6,322 nt of DNA from an uncultured Collinsella sp. (GCA_900551635.1 URWQ01000092.1:1-6322), one strand, 5' to 3'; counted from the stretch's first letter, positions 1-5,480 are shown. A program made the numbers and translations. The notes: generated from the sequence alone by a model not told the origin.

Positions 1-391
1 GCGGGCGGCGCTGCGTCTGACGGGGTGCAAGAACACAAGCCGGGCGCGCAAGATTGGCGACGAAGAAGTTGAGGCCCTCGACTGGGGCATGACCTTTAAC
101 GTGGGTCGCGAGGTTCCCGATGACGTGGCATATCTGGGTATTCGTGCGAGCTACTTCCATGTGGACAACCGTGCCGAGCGGGGTCGCAACAGCTACGATT
201 TGCACGTGGCGCGCGTGAGCGATTCGCGTTTTGAGCGCCTGGTGCTGTTGGATGCGCCGCGGGCCGATGCGCCCACGCGTCTGCAGTGGAAGGTCAACAA
301 AGTGGGCATGCCTGTCGACGAGCTACCGCAAGCAGGCGAGACGCTGCGCATGCATTTTGATGCCAGCAGGATCCATTTGGTTTGTCGATAG
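1..391 (+). CDS. ABC transporter ATP-binding protein, C-terminal part (ModC-like TOBE region), 5' truncated
   Basis: The reading frame is open from the window edge (first full codon at 2) to a TAG at 389-391, giving about 129 residues. A Met codon at 89 exists but has no ribosome binding site, and the similarity begins upstream of it, so this is the tail of a larger protein. The segment LTGCKNTSRARK, followed by ALDWGM and later YLGIRASYF, resembles from memory the C-terminal substrate-regulatory (TOBE/MOP-like) region of molybdate- or tungstate-type ABC ATPases of anaerobes. The Walker A, signature and Walker B motifs would lie upstream, outside the window, so nucleotide binding cannot be verified. 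Such a protein would sit on the inner face of the membrane and energise oxyanion uptake. A terminator follows at once, so it is probably the last gene of its own operon and not co-transcribed with the genes downstream. The fold family is fairly likely; the exact substrate is uncertain. Confidence 0.65.
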   Translation, partial: RAALRLTGCKNTSRARKIGDEEVEALDWGMTFNVGREVPDDVAYLGIRASYFHVDNRAERGRNSYDLHVARVSDSRFERLVLLDAPRADAPTRLQWKVNKVGMPVDELPQAGETLRMHFDASRIHLVCR

Positions 392-402
392 CGCCGGGTA
401 AT

Positions 403-438
403 GCCGTCGGGGATATAAGCCTCGGCGGCTTTGTTTTT
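403..438 (+). terminator. Rho-independent terminator after the ABC ATPase gene
   Basis: A 10-bp stem pairs 403-412 (GCCGTCGGGG) with 420-429 (CCTCGGCGGC), with two G-U wobbles and a 7-nt loop (ATATAAG). It is followed by the T-rich run TTTGTTTTT at 430-438. It starts 12 nt after the stop codon of the upstream gene, the classic place for an intrinsic terminator, and separates that gene from the downstream operon. Confidence 0.8.
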
Positions 439-457
439 GCCGTTCGTCGAATGGGGA

Positions 458-485
458 ATGACAAACTCTTATCAAGCAAGATAAT
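458..485 (+). promoter_or_regulatory. Candidate sigma-70-type promoter for the reductase operon
   Basis: A -35-like ATGACA (458-463; consensus TTGACA) and a -10-like GATAAT (480-485; consensus TATAAT) are separated by 16 nt, and each matches 5 of 6 consensus bases. They lie in the most A/T-rich stretch of the intergenic region, just behind the terminator of the preceding gene. Transcription would start near 491-493, which gives a leader of about 330 nt before the first large gene. No experimental start site is available. Confidence 0.55.
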
Positions 486-494
486 TATTTATTA

Positions 495-513
495 AACGTC
501 GGTACACGACGTT
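495..513 (+). promoter_or_regulatory. Hairpin or operator dyad at the expected transcript start
   Basis: AACGTCG (495-501) and CGACGTT (507-513) form a perfect 7-bp inverted repeat around the 5-nt loop GTACA. An alternative, mutually exclusive dyad, ACGAC-GTT-GTCGT, spans 506-518. The site lies only a few bases downstream of the candidate -10, so it could be a repressor operator or a 5'-end stabilising hairpin. The sequence alone cannot decide between these. Confidence 0.4.
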
Positions 514-522
514 GTCGTACGA

Positions 523-560
523 ATGTCAACGGTGTTCGCATGGTCGATGACCGTTGATAT
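523..560 (+). promoter_or_regulatory. Long inverted repeat in the leader
   Basis: TCAACGGT (526-533) is perfectly complementary to ACCGTTGA (550-557). The pairing extends outward through one G-U wobble to A523-T560, giving 11 bp. Inside it, CAT (539-541) can pair with ATG (547-549). It could be an RNA hairpin or a DNA operator. It is followed by GTTGA-CC-TCAAC at 562-573, another short dyad just before the leader ORF's ribosome binding site. Confidence 0.45.
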
Positions 561-593
561 AGTTGACCTCAACTGGTTAAGGAGGGTGCGCAC

Positions 594-662
594 ATGCCGC
601 AGACGACATACATTCGCCGCGTTGCCGCGCGCGCCCTGTATATGGCTCGGAGCCGCATATGA
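594..662 (+). CDS. Possible 22-residue leader peptide
   Basis: ATG at 594 is preceded by a very strong Shine-Dalgarno sequence, AAGGAGG (579-585), at 8-nt spacing, as good as that of any large gene here. The ORF runs 22 codons to a TGA at 660-662. The peptide begins MPQTTYIRRV, carries five arginines, and has no recognisable domain, signal peptide or run of one regulatory amino acid. Its last codons form the left arm of the hairpin at 646-685, so a translating ribosome would melt that structure. This is the usual geometry of a translation-coupled leader or attenuator. No homologue is recognised. It could also be a chance ORF next to a purine-rich stretch. Confidence 0.4.
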   Translation: MPQTTYIRRVAARALYMARSRI

Positions 663-685
663 GCGGGTATGTTCACGGCTCCGGG
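646..685 (+). promoter_or_regulatory. Hairpin overlapping the end of the leader ORF
   Basis: CGGAGCC (648-654) pairs perfectly with GGCTCCG (677-683), and the stem extends to 646-685 through one G-U pair. Within the 22-nt loop, GCATA (655-659) can pair with TATGT (668-672), leaving the TGA stop codon of the leader ORF at the start of the apical loop. No T-run follows, so it is not a terminator by itself. It fits a structure that responds to ribosome position. Confidence 0.45.
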
Positions 686-722
686 AGAGACGACGCACAA
701 CTAAATAATCGACCGCAAAGCA

Positions 723-818
723 GGTTCCCTAAAATTCCGGGCTTGAGCACGGCTGGGCAATCGCCGTCCGTCGTGCATCGATACCGTTGTTATCCGATTT
801 TGGTTCGAGAGGGGAACC
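723..818 (+). promoter_or_regulatory. Candidate RBS-sequestering long-range stem before the first reductase gene
   Basis: GGTTCCCT (723-730) can form eight consecutive pairs with GGGGAACC (811-818): seven Watson-Crick and one G-U. The right arm contains most of the purine-rich ribosome binding site (GAGAGGGG, 807-814) of the gene starting at 822. The 80-nt interior has its own complementary segments, for example GCACG (747-751) with CGTGC (772-776) and GATA (780-783) with TATC further on, so it could fold compactly and bring the arms together. This is the arrangement expected of a translational on/off switch. It is inferred from complementarity only. Confidence 0.4.
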
Positions 819-821
819 GTC

Positions 822-2105
822 ATGGCTGAAGAATTTGATTTCCATCCGATGTGGGAGAGCCTCGGCATGAATCTTGCCGACCACGACATGCTGCTGGGCG
901 CCGTGGGCCAGATGTACGGTGATATGTTCCTGACGCAGAACAATCGCCCCAAGTCCACGTCCTACCTGGATTTTGTCGCCACCAACATCCACAGCGGCCG
1001 TATTAAGGAGATGCTCGACAAGAAGGAGGCCGGCGAGGCCACCAAGATCGTCGGTTCGTTCTGCGTGTACGTGCCCGAGGAGATCGTACTTGCCTGTGAC
1101 GGTATTCCCGTGGGCCTGTGCTCGGGTGCCGATTGGGCAACCGATAAGGTCGAGGAGCACCTGCCGCGCAACACCTGTCCGCTTATCAAGAGCTTTGCCG
1201 GCTTTAAGCTAGGCGAGGTCTGCCCCTACATTGAGTCGAGTGACTTGGTGGTAGGCGAGAACACCTGCGATGGCAAGAAGAAGGCCTACGAGTTCTTTGC
1301 AACGCAAAAGAACATGTACGTCATGGATATTCCCAATGTACACGACGAGTCGACGCTCGTGACCTGGAAGGCCGAGGTCAAGAAACTCGCCGCCAAGATC
1401 GAGGAAGAGTGCGGCGTCACGATTACGCCTGAGCGTCTGAAGGCCGCCATTCACGCCGTCAATGAGAAACGCCGTGCCCTGCATCGCCTGGCTGCGACCC
1501 GCGCTGCCGATCCGGCGCCCATCAGCGGTCTCGATAGCCTGCTGACCGTTCAGGCCGCCTTTGTGGACGACACGCCGCGTCTGACCGGCGCCATCAACGA
1601 CATGGCCGCCGAGTGCGAGCAGCGCGTTGAAGCCGGCGAGGGCGTGGCGCCCAAGGGCACCAAGCGCATCCTGTACACCGGTACGCCCATGGCCGTGCCC
1701 AACTGGAAGCTGTTCAACCTCATCGAGAAGGCCGGTGGCGTCGTGGTGGGCGAGGAGTCCTGCACGGGCTCGCGCTACTACAAGGATCTGGTCGACGAGT
1801 CCGGCGAGACGGTCGACGAGATGCTCGATGCCATCGCCGAGCGCTACTTCAAGATCAACTGCGCCGTCTTTACGCCCAACGACCAGCGTATGAAGGACAT
1901 TGTCCAGATGGCGCACGACCTGCATGCCGACGGCATCGTCGACGTGGCCTTGCAGTTCTGCACACTCTACGAAATGGAGTCCTTCGCCGTGGAGAAAGCT
2001 GCCGAGGAGGCCGGCATTCCGTTTATGCACATCACCACCGACTACGCCGGCGAGGACGCGGGGCAATTGCAGACGCGCATTGAAGCTTTCTTGGAAACCA
2101 TTTAG
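822..2105 (+). CDS. Double-cubane-cluster reductase, 2-hydroxyacyl-CoA dehydratase (HgdB/YjiM-like) superfamily, paralog 1
   Basis: This 427-residue cytoplasmic protein has a start at 822 supported by GAGAGGGG (807-814). Family knowledge: these proteins bind Fe-S clusters and receive ATP-driven low-potential electrons from an activator ATPase; the double-cubane members reduce small molecules and are not necessarily dehydratases. Visible motifs are GSFC (C81), GLC (C100), CPLIKS (C119), CPY (C134), TCDGKKK (C149), ESCTGSRYY (C314), NCAVFTPND (C347), QFC (C380) and a terminal TTDY. All eight of these Cys are also found in the next gene's product, with gapless spacing from C81 to C149. Relative to that paralog it has about 39 extra N-terminal residues, including MWESLGMNLADHD. 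It is the first large gene after the structured leader, and the activator lies two genes downstream. True CoA-dependent HgdA/B subunits usually need fewer cluster Cys, so I favour a double-cubane reductase. The substrate is unknown. Confidence 0.85.
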   Translation: MAEEFDFHPMWESLGMNLADHDMLLGAVGQMYGDMFLTQNNRPKSTSYLDFVATNIHSGRIKEMLDKKEAGEATKIVGSFCVYVPEEIVLACDGIPVGLCSGADWATDKVEEHLPRNTCPLIKSFAGFKLGEVCPYIESSDLVVGENTCDGKKKAYEFFATQKNMYVMDIPNVHDESTLVTWKAEVKKLAAKIEEECGVTITPERLKAAIHAVNEKRRALHRLAATRAADPAPISGLDSLLTVQAAFVDDTPRLTGAINDMAAECEQRVEAGEGVAPKGTKRILYTGTPMAVPNWKLFNLIEKAGGVVVGEESCTGSRYYKDLVDESGETVDEMLDAIAERYFKINCAVFTPNDQRMKDIVQMAHDLHADGIVDVALQFCTLYEMESFAVEKAAEEAGIPFMHITTDYAGEDAGQLQTRIEAFLETI

Positions 2106-2123
2106 GGCTATCCGTCTCGGTGA

Positions 2124-2218
2124 CTTCCCCAGGCACCCGATCTTGCCGTTCAAACCGTCGCTTGCGTACCAAAGTACGCGGTGCTCCTCATTTACGGCAA
2201 CCTCGGGCACCCGGGAAA
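2124..2218. repeat. Palindromic intergenic repeat, copy 1
   Basis: This ~95-bp element shares roughly 80 of 96 aligned positions, with one gap, with the sequence at 3420-3515. It is an imperfect inverted repeat: outer arms 2128-2147 and 2196-2215 match at 15 of 20 pairs, and an inner perfect stem GCGTAC (2164-2169)/GTACGC (2174-2179) closes a CAAA loop. It starts 18 nt after the stop codon of the first reductase gene. An upstream reading-frame extension of the second reductase runs through its right half, which argues that the extension is not real protein. Possible roles are a REP/MITE-like mobile element, an mRNA-stabilising hairpin between cistrons, or a partial terminator. There is no T-run after the arm. 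Confidence 0.8.
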
Positions 2219-2255
2219 GCTGTTTCCTTGGTTGGTTAAAAGGTTTAGGAGTTAT

Positions 2256-3419
2256 ATGTCGGAAAATATTGAGCAGCCGTTGCCGCGCACGTTTGAGGAG
2301 TTCAACGAGCAGCGCAAGGCGGCGTTTATTCGCGTTAAGGAATATAAGCAGGCGGGTAATCGCCTGGTCGGCTTTTTGTGCAGCTATACGCCACTCGAGA
2401 TTATCGATGCCGCGGGGGCCGCAAGTGTCGCTCTGTGCGGTACGTCCGATGAGGTGATTCCCGAGGCCGAGAAGGTGCTGCCGGCAAACCTCTGCCCGCT
2501 CATCAAGTCGACGTACGGTTTTGCCTATTCGCAAAAGTGCCCGTTTACGTACTTTAGCGACATGATCATCGGCGAGACCACCTGCGACGGCAAGAAGAAG
2601 ATGTACGAGCTACTCAACGAGCTCAAGCGCACGCACATTCTGCACCTGCCGCAGGGTCGCGATCGCGCCTACGAGCGTGAAGGCTGGTACGAGGAGTGCC
2701 GCCTGCTCAAGGAGGAGCTCGAGAACTTCTACGGTATTACGATTACTGATGACGACCTGCGCGCCGCCGTCCGTCGTCGCAATCGCCTGCGTGCTGCCCA
2801 GCTCGAGATGTTTGCGCTGCAGGCCAACCAGCCGGCGGCCATGAGCGGCGTCGACCTGATGAGCACCATGTTTGCCGGTACGTTCAGCTTTGATATCGAG
2901 GCCTATACGCAGCAGCTGGAGCAAAAGGTTGTCAAGCTGCGCGAGGCCTACGGCGCGGGCGAGCGCCCGGTTGCGGCGGATGCCAAGCGCATTCTGATCA
3001 CCGGTTGCCCGGTGGGCGGCGTGATCAATAAGATCGGTCGCACCATCGAGTCCAACGGCGGTGTGGTCGTGTGCATGGACGACTGCTCGGGCGAGCGCAC
3101 TGCGGCCATGATGATTGACCCGGAGGCTCCCGACATCCTGCGCGCCATCGCCGACCGCTACCTGGATATCAACTGCTCGGTCATGACTCCCAACGACGGT
3201 CGTATGGAAAACACGCTGGCCATGTGCGAGAAGTATCACGTCGATGGCGTAGTGGAGAGCGTGCTCCAGGCGTGCCACACCTTTAACGTGGAGAGTGCAC
3301 GCATGCAGGAGGCCGTCGAGGGTGCGGGCATTCCGTATATGAAGATCGAGACCGACTACAGCAACGGCGACATGGGCCAGATCGAGACTCGCATCGCCGC
3401 CTTCATCGAAACCCTCTAG
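2256..3419 (+). CDS. Double-cubane-cluster reductase, 2-hydroxyacyl-CoA dehydratase (HgdB/YjiM-like) superfamily, paralog 2
   Basis: The product is 387 residues. I chose ATG 2256 because TTTAGGAG (2244-2251) precedes it closely; the frame is open to a GTG at 2181, but that stretch is intergenic repeat. Cluster-type cysteines are C42 (FLCSYTP), C61 (ALCG), C80 (CPLIKS), C95 (KCPF), C110 (TTCDGKKK), C277 (DDCSGER), C307 (NCSVMTPND) and C340 (QACHTFN), with ETDY near the end. Each aligns with a Cys of paralog 1. It closely resembles the E. coli YjiM type. In classic dehydratases two different subunits make a heterodimer, while double-cubane proteins are described as homodimers; two full-Cys paralogs in tandem allow either two homodimeric enzymes or one heteromeric enzyme. 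Differences around C277 (SGER here against TGSR in paralog 1) and in the 251-273 region (extra C251 and C273) may mark different substrates. The encoded activator is expected to serve both. Confidence 0.87.
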   Translation: MSENIEQPLPRTFEEFNEQRKAAFIRVKEYKQAGNRLVGFLCSYTPLEIIDAAGAASVALCGTSDEVIPEAEKVLPANLCPLIKSTYGFAYSQKCPFTYFSDMIIGETTCDGKKKMYELLNELKRTHILHLPQGRDRAYEREGWYEECRLLKEELENFYGITITDDDLRAAVRRRNRLRAAQLEMFALQANQPAAMSGVDLMSTMFAGTFSFDIEAYTQQLEQKVVKLREAYGAGERPVAADAKRILITGCPVGGVINKIGRTIESNGGVVVCMDDCSGERTAAMMIDPEAPDILRAIADRYLDINCSVMTPNDGRMENTLAMCEKYHVDGVVESVLQACHTFNVESARMQEAVEGAGIPYMKIETDYSNGDMGQIETRIAAFIETL

Positions 3420-3515
3420 CTTCCTCAGGCACCGGATCTTGCTCCTCAAACCGTCGCTTGCGTACCCAAAGTACGCTGCGCTCCTCTTTCGGGGCAATCT
3501 CCGGCACCTGAGAAA
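3420..3515. repeat. Palindromic intergenic repeat, copy 2
   Basis: This second copy of the element at 2124-2218 begins directly after the stop codon of the second reductase. Outer arms 3424-3442 and 3494-3512 match at 15 of 19 pairs, and the inner stem GCGTAC (3460-3465)/GTACGC (3471-3476) closes the loop CCAAA. Two differences from copy 1 are paired changes that keep the stem: C2129-G2214 becomes T3425-A3511, and C2138-G2205 becomes G3434-C3502. Several remaining mismatches are C-A on this strand, so they would be G-U wobbles in RNA from the opposite strand. The rest of the gap to the activator (3516-3574) shows only the ribosome binding site. Confidence 0.8.
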
Positions 3516-3574
3516 CCTAGAGCTAAGGCGCCTGAACACGCCGCTACCTTTGATGTTTAGATTGGGAGAGAGCC

Positions 3575-4339
3575 ATGATAGGGATCGGGATCGATATCGG
3601 GTCTACGGCGGCTAAGGCTGCTGTGGTCGATGGGGAGGGTTCGGTGGCGTGGACGTGCGTGCAGCCAACCGGGTTCTCCTCGGTCGATGCTTCCGAGCGG
3701 CTGCGCGAGGCACTGGCAGCGGCCGGCTATGACGTGACGGGCGACGATGTGCGCGTGATCGCGACCGGCTACGGTCGTGTCGCCGTGCCCTATGCACACA
3801 AGGTCGTGACCGAGATCTCCTGCCACGGCACCGGTGCCGTGTACCTGTTTGGCGACCACGGCACCGTGATCGACGTGGGCGGCCAGGACACCAAGGTCAT
3901 TCAGCTTAAAAGTGGCCGCGTGTCCAAGTTTGCCATGAACGACAAGTGTGCAGCCGGCACGGGGCGCTTTTTGGAGATCATGGCCGATCGCCTGGGCATT
4001 TCCCAGCAGCAGACGGCCGATCTGGCGCGTTCCGGCGAGCCCACCAAGATCAGCAGCATGTGCACGGTGTTTGCCGAAAGCGAGGTCATCAGCCTGATCG
4101 GTCGCGGTGAGCCGCGCGAGAACATTGCGCGTGGCGTGATCGACAGCGTGGTCTCGCGCGTGGCGACCATGGCCGGGCAGGCCGCGGGCGCCCCGTACTA
4201 CCTGACCGGTGGCCTGTGCGAGAACGCCTTCGTGGTGGAGCGGTTGGGCGAGCTGCTGGGGTCGCCGGTGACCACCTCGCCCCAGGCCCGCTTCGCCGGT
4301 GCCATCGGCGCGGCGATTCGCGCACAGGCGCTCAATTAA
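3575..4339 (+). CDS. ATP-dependent activator of the double-cubane reductases (HgdC/YjiL/BadF-type ATPase)
   Basis: This 254-residue ASKHA-fold ATPase has the usual length for single-domain activators. Its start is supported by TGGGAGAGAG (3563-3572). Motifs in order are GIDIGSTAAK (residues 5-14, phosphate-1 loop), ATGYGR (63-68), CHGTGA (83-88), VIDVGGQDTK (98-107, phosphate-2 loop), NDKCAAGTGRFLE (122-134) with C125, SSMCTVFAESEV (160-171) with C163, and LTGG (210-213, adenosine region). In this family C125 and C163 of each subunit hold one [4Fe-4S] cluster across the dimer interface. ATP hydrolysis closes the dimer and drives a single low-potential electron into the partner reductase; the electron comes from ferredoxin or flavodoxin. 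All key elements are intact. Its place behind the two reductase genes names its partners. A dehydratase role for the complex cannot be excluded. Confidence 0.93.
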   Translation: MIGIGIDIGSTAAKAAVVDGEGSVAWTCVQPTGFSSVDASERLREALAAAGYDVTGDDVRVIATGYGRVAVPYAHKVVTEISCHGTGAVYLFGDHGTVIDVGGQDTKVIQLKSGRVSKFAMNDKCAAGTGRFLEIMADRLGISQQQTADLARSGEPTKISSMCTVFAESEVISLIGRGEPRENIARGVIDSVVSRVATMAGQAAGAPYYLTGGLCENAFVVERLGELLGSPVTTSPQARFAGAIGAAIRAQALN

Positions 4340-4356
4340 TGCATCCGCCGTAGGCT

Positions 4357-4374
4357 CGCATTCATGCGTATACT
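4357..4374 (+). promoter_or_regulatory. Weak candidate promoter with abutting dyad upstream of selD
   Basis: The -10-like TATACT (4369-4374) lies 35 nt before the selD start, preceded by a TG at 4365-4366. It abuts the inverted repeat CGCAT-TC-ATGCG (4357-4368). No good -35 hexamer is visible at the right distance. It could be an internal promoter or operator allowing selenium genes to be expressed separately from the reductase genes, or chance. Confidence 0.25.
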
Positions 4375-4409
4375 GGGAGAAAATGATTGACCGATGAGAG
4401 GAGGTATCG

Positions 4410-5480
4410 ATGGCTGACGATCAGATTAAGCTTACGTCTATGACTGCCGCGAGCGGTTGAGCCGCTAAGCTGGCTCCCGGAGCCCTCGCCCAGGTCCTGG
4501 GCGACTTACCCAATGTGCATAACGACAACCTGCTCGTGGGGTTCGATACCTCCGACGATGCGAGTGTCTTTCGTGTTGGCGAAAACCTGGGCCTCGTGCA
4601 GTCCGTCGACTTCTTTCCACCGATGGTCGACGACCCGTTCCTGTTTGGCCAGATCGCCGCGGCCAACTCGCTGTCGGATATCTACGCCATGGGCGGGCGG
4701 CCGAGCCATGCCATGAACCTGCTGTGCATTCCGAGCTGCCTGGGCGTCGAAGTTGCCGGCCAGATTCTGGCGGGCGGCGCCGACAAGTGCGTCGAGGCGG
4801 GTTGCTCCATCGCGGGCGGTCACACCATCAACGACGACGAGCCCAAGTACGGCCTGTCCGTGAGCGGTTTTGTGCCACTCGACCGCATGCTCGCCAACAG
4901 CGGCGCGCGCGTGGGCGATGCGTTACTGCTGACCAAGGCGATCGGCTCGGGCATCATCACCACGGCCATTAAGGGCGAGCTCATCGAGCAGGACGAGGCC
5001 AGCCGGATGTTTGATTCTATTCGCACCCTCAACGAGGCTCCGATTCGTCTGGCCGAGGGACTTGAGCTTCACGGCTGCACCGATGTCACGGGCTTTGGCC
5101 TGATCGGGCACGCGTGCGAGATGGCCGAGGGCTCGGGTGTGCAGATTGAGCTTACGTCGGGAGCGGTGCCGCTCTTTGACCAGGTGCTCGACGTGGCGCG
5201 TCTTGGCATTATCCCCGCCGGTGCCTACCGCAACCAGGACTTCTTTGGCTCGCGCGTGGCCGCCGACGAGGGCCTGGAGCCGGGCATGCTGGATGCGCTG
5301 TACGATCCGCAGACGTCTGGTGGCCTGCTTATCGCGGCACCTGCTGCCGATGTGGATGAGCTTGCGCGCCGCCTGCATGCCGAACTACCTCCAACGGTCG
5401 CGCCGCTCCCGACCCCGCCCGCGGTCGGTCGCGTGTGCGAGCCGGTGCCAGGCGGTCCTGCCGTCCACGTTGTCCGTTAA
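4410..5480 (+). CDS. selD: Selenide, water dikinase (selenophosphate synthetase), selenocysteine-containing
   Basis: This enzyme makes selenophosphate from selenide and ATP, the selenium donor for selenocysteine and other selenium uses. ATG 4410 follows AGGAGG (4399-4404) at 5 nt. Codon 17 is TGA (4458-4460), and the frame continues without another stop to TAA, giving 356 residues, close to the 347 of E. coli SelD. The local sequence SGUAAK aligns with GAGCGCK of E. coli, so U17 replaces catalytic Cys17, and K20, the other essential residue, is kept. Further motifs are DTSDDA (46-51, metal-binding Asp), VDFFPPMVDDPF (66-77), NSLSDIYAMGG (86-96, includes D90), AGGHT, DVTGFGLIGH and DPQTSGGLL. 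A caller that treats TGA as a stop would start at GTG 4515, which lacks a ribosome binding site and loses the active site. A sequencing error is unlikely given the perfect register. It lies 70 nt after the activator gene. Confidence 0.96.
4458..4460 (+). other. Selenocysteine (UGA) codon of selD
   Basis: The in-frame TGA is at codon 17, the known catalytic Cys/Sec position of SelD. It sits in the loop of a 5-bp hairpin, AGCGG (4452-4456)/CCGCT (4462-4466). Coding similarity to SelD is present on both sides in the same frame (residue 20 is the conserved Lys), so recoding as Sec is the best reading. Confidence 0.95.
4472..4504 (+). promoter_or_regulatory. Candidate bacterial SECIS element of selD (two tandem hairpins)
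   Basis: Hairpin A pairs GGCTC (4472-4476) with GAGCC (4480-4484) around a CCG loop that begins 17 nt after the UGA. Hairpin B pairs TCGCCCAG (4486-4493) with CTGGGCGA (4497-4504), eight perfect pairs around GTC, with the loop 34 nt after the UGA. Both lie within the spacing usually accepted for bacterial SECIS loops (about 16-37 nt). Hairpin B carries AGGUC at its tip, like the SelB-binding loop of E. coli fdhF as I remember it, though farther from the UGA than in fdhF. SelB bound here would deliver Sec-tRNA to codon 17. Which hairpin is used is unresolved. Confidence 0.7.

Larger units (their letters stand above)
492..821 (+). promoter_or_regulatory. Long structured 5' leader of the reductase operon
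   Basis: About 330 nt lie between the candidate promoter and the first large gene, with no long conserved ORF. In order it contains a hairpin at 495-513, an inverted repeat at 523-560, the 8-bp palindrome GTGCGCAC at 586-593, a 22-codon ORF at 594-662, a hairpin at 646-685, and a segment at 723-730 complementary to the ribosome binding site region at 811-818. GTGCG (586-590) can also pair with CGCAC (694-698), closing a domain around the leader ORF. This much nested complementarity suggests control of transcription or translation by RNA structure. I do not recognise it as a known riboswitch class. The individual elements are listed separately. Confidence 0.45.

Noticed and set aside
523..708. 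61-codon ORF on the plus strand in the leader
   Set aside because: It has no RBS or motifs and overlaps the better-supported short ORF at 594 in another frame.
743..784. Second promoter closer to the first reductase (TTGAGC at 743 with GATACC at 779)
   Set aside because: The spacing is far too long and the -10 match is poor; the 458-485 pair is clearly better.
2181..2255. 25-codon N-terminal extension of the second reductase from GTG 2181
   Set aside because: It has no ribosome binding site, half of it is the intergenic repeat, and ATG 2256 has a good RBS and a normal family start.
1209..2534. Long open frame on the minus strand (441 codons)
   Set aside because: It lies antisense across two well-supported reductase genes, has no recognisable motifs and is a usual by-product of GC-rich codon use.
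2610..3539. 309-codon open frame on the minus strand
   Set aside because: It is antisense to the second reductase and crosses the intergenic repeat; no family features are visible.
4410..4460. selD as a pseudogene with a nonsense mutation
   Set aside because: The stop is UGA, lies precisely at the catalytic Cys/Sec position, is followed by SECIS-like hairpins, and the rest of the gene is intact beside other selenium genes.
4515..5480. selD as a 321-codon ORF starting at GTG 4515
   Set aside because: It has no RBS, lacks the catalytic residue and conserved Lys, and the in-frame UGA upstream falls exactly at the Sec/Cys site.
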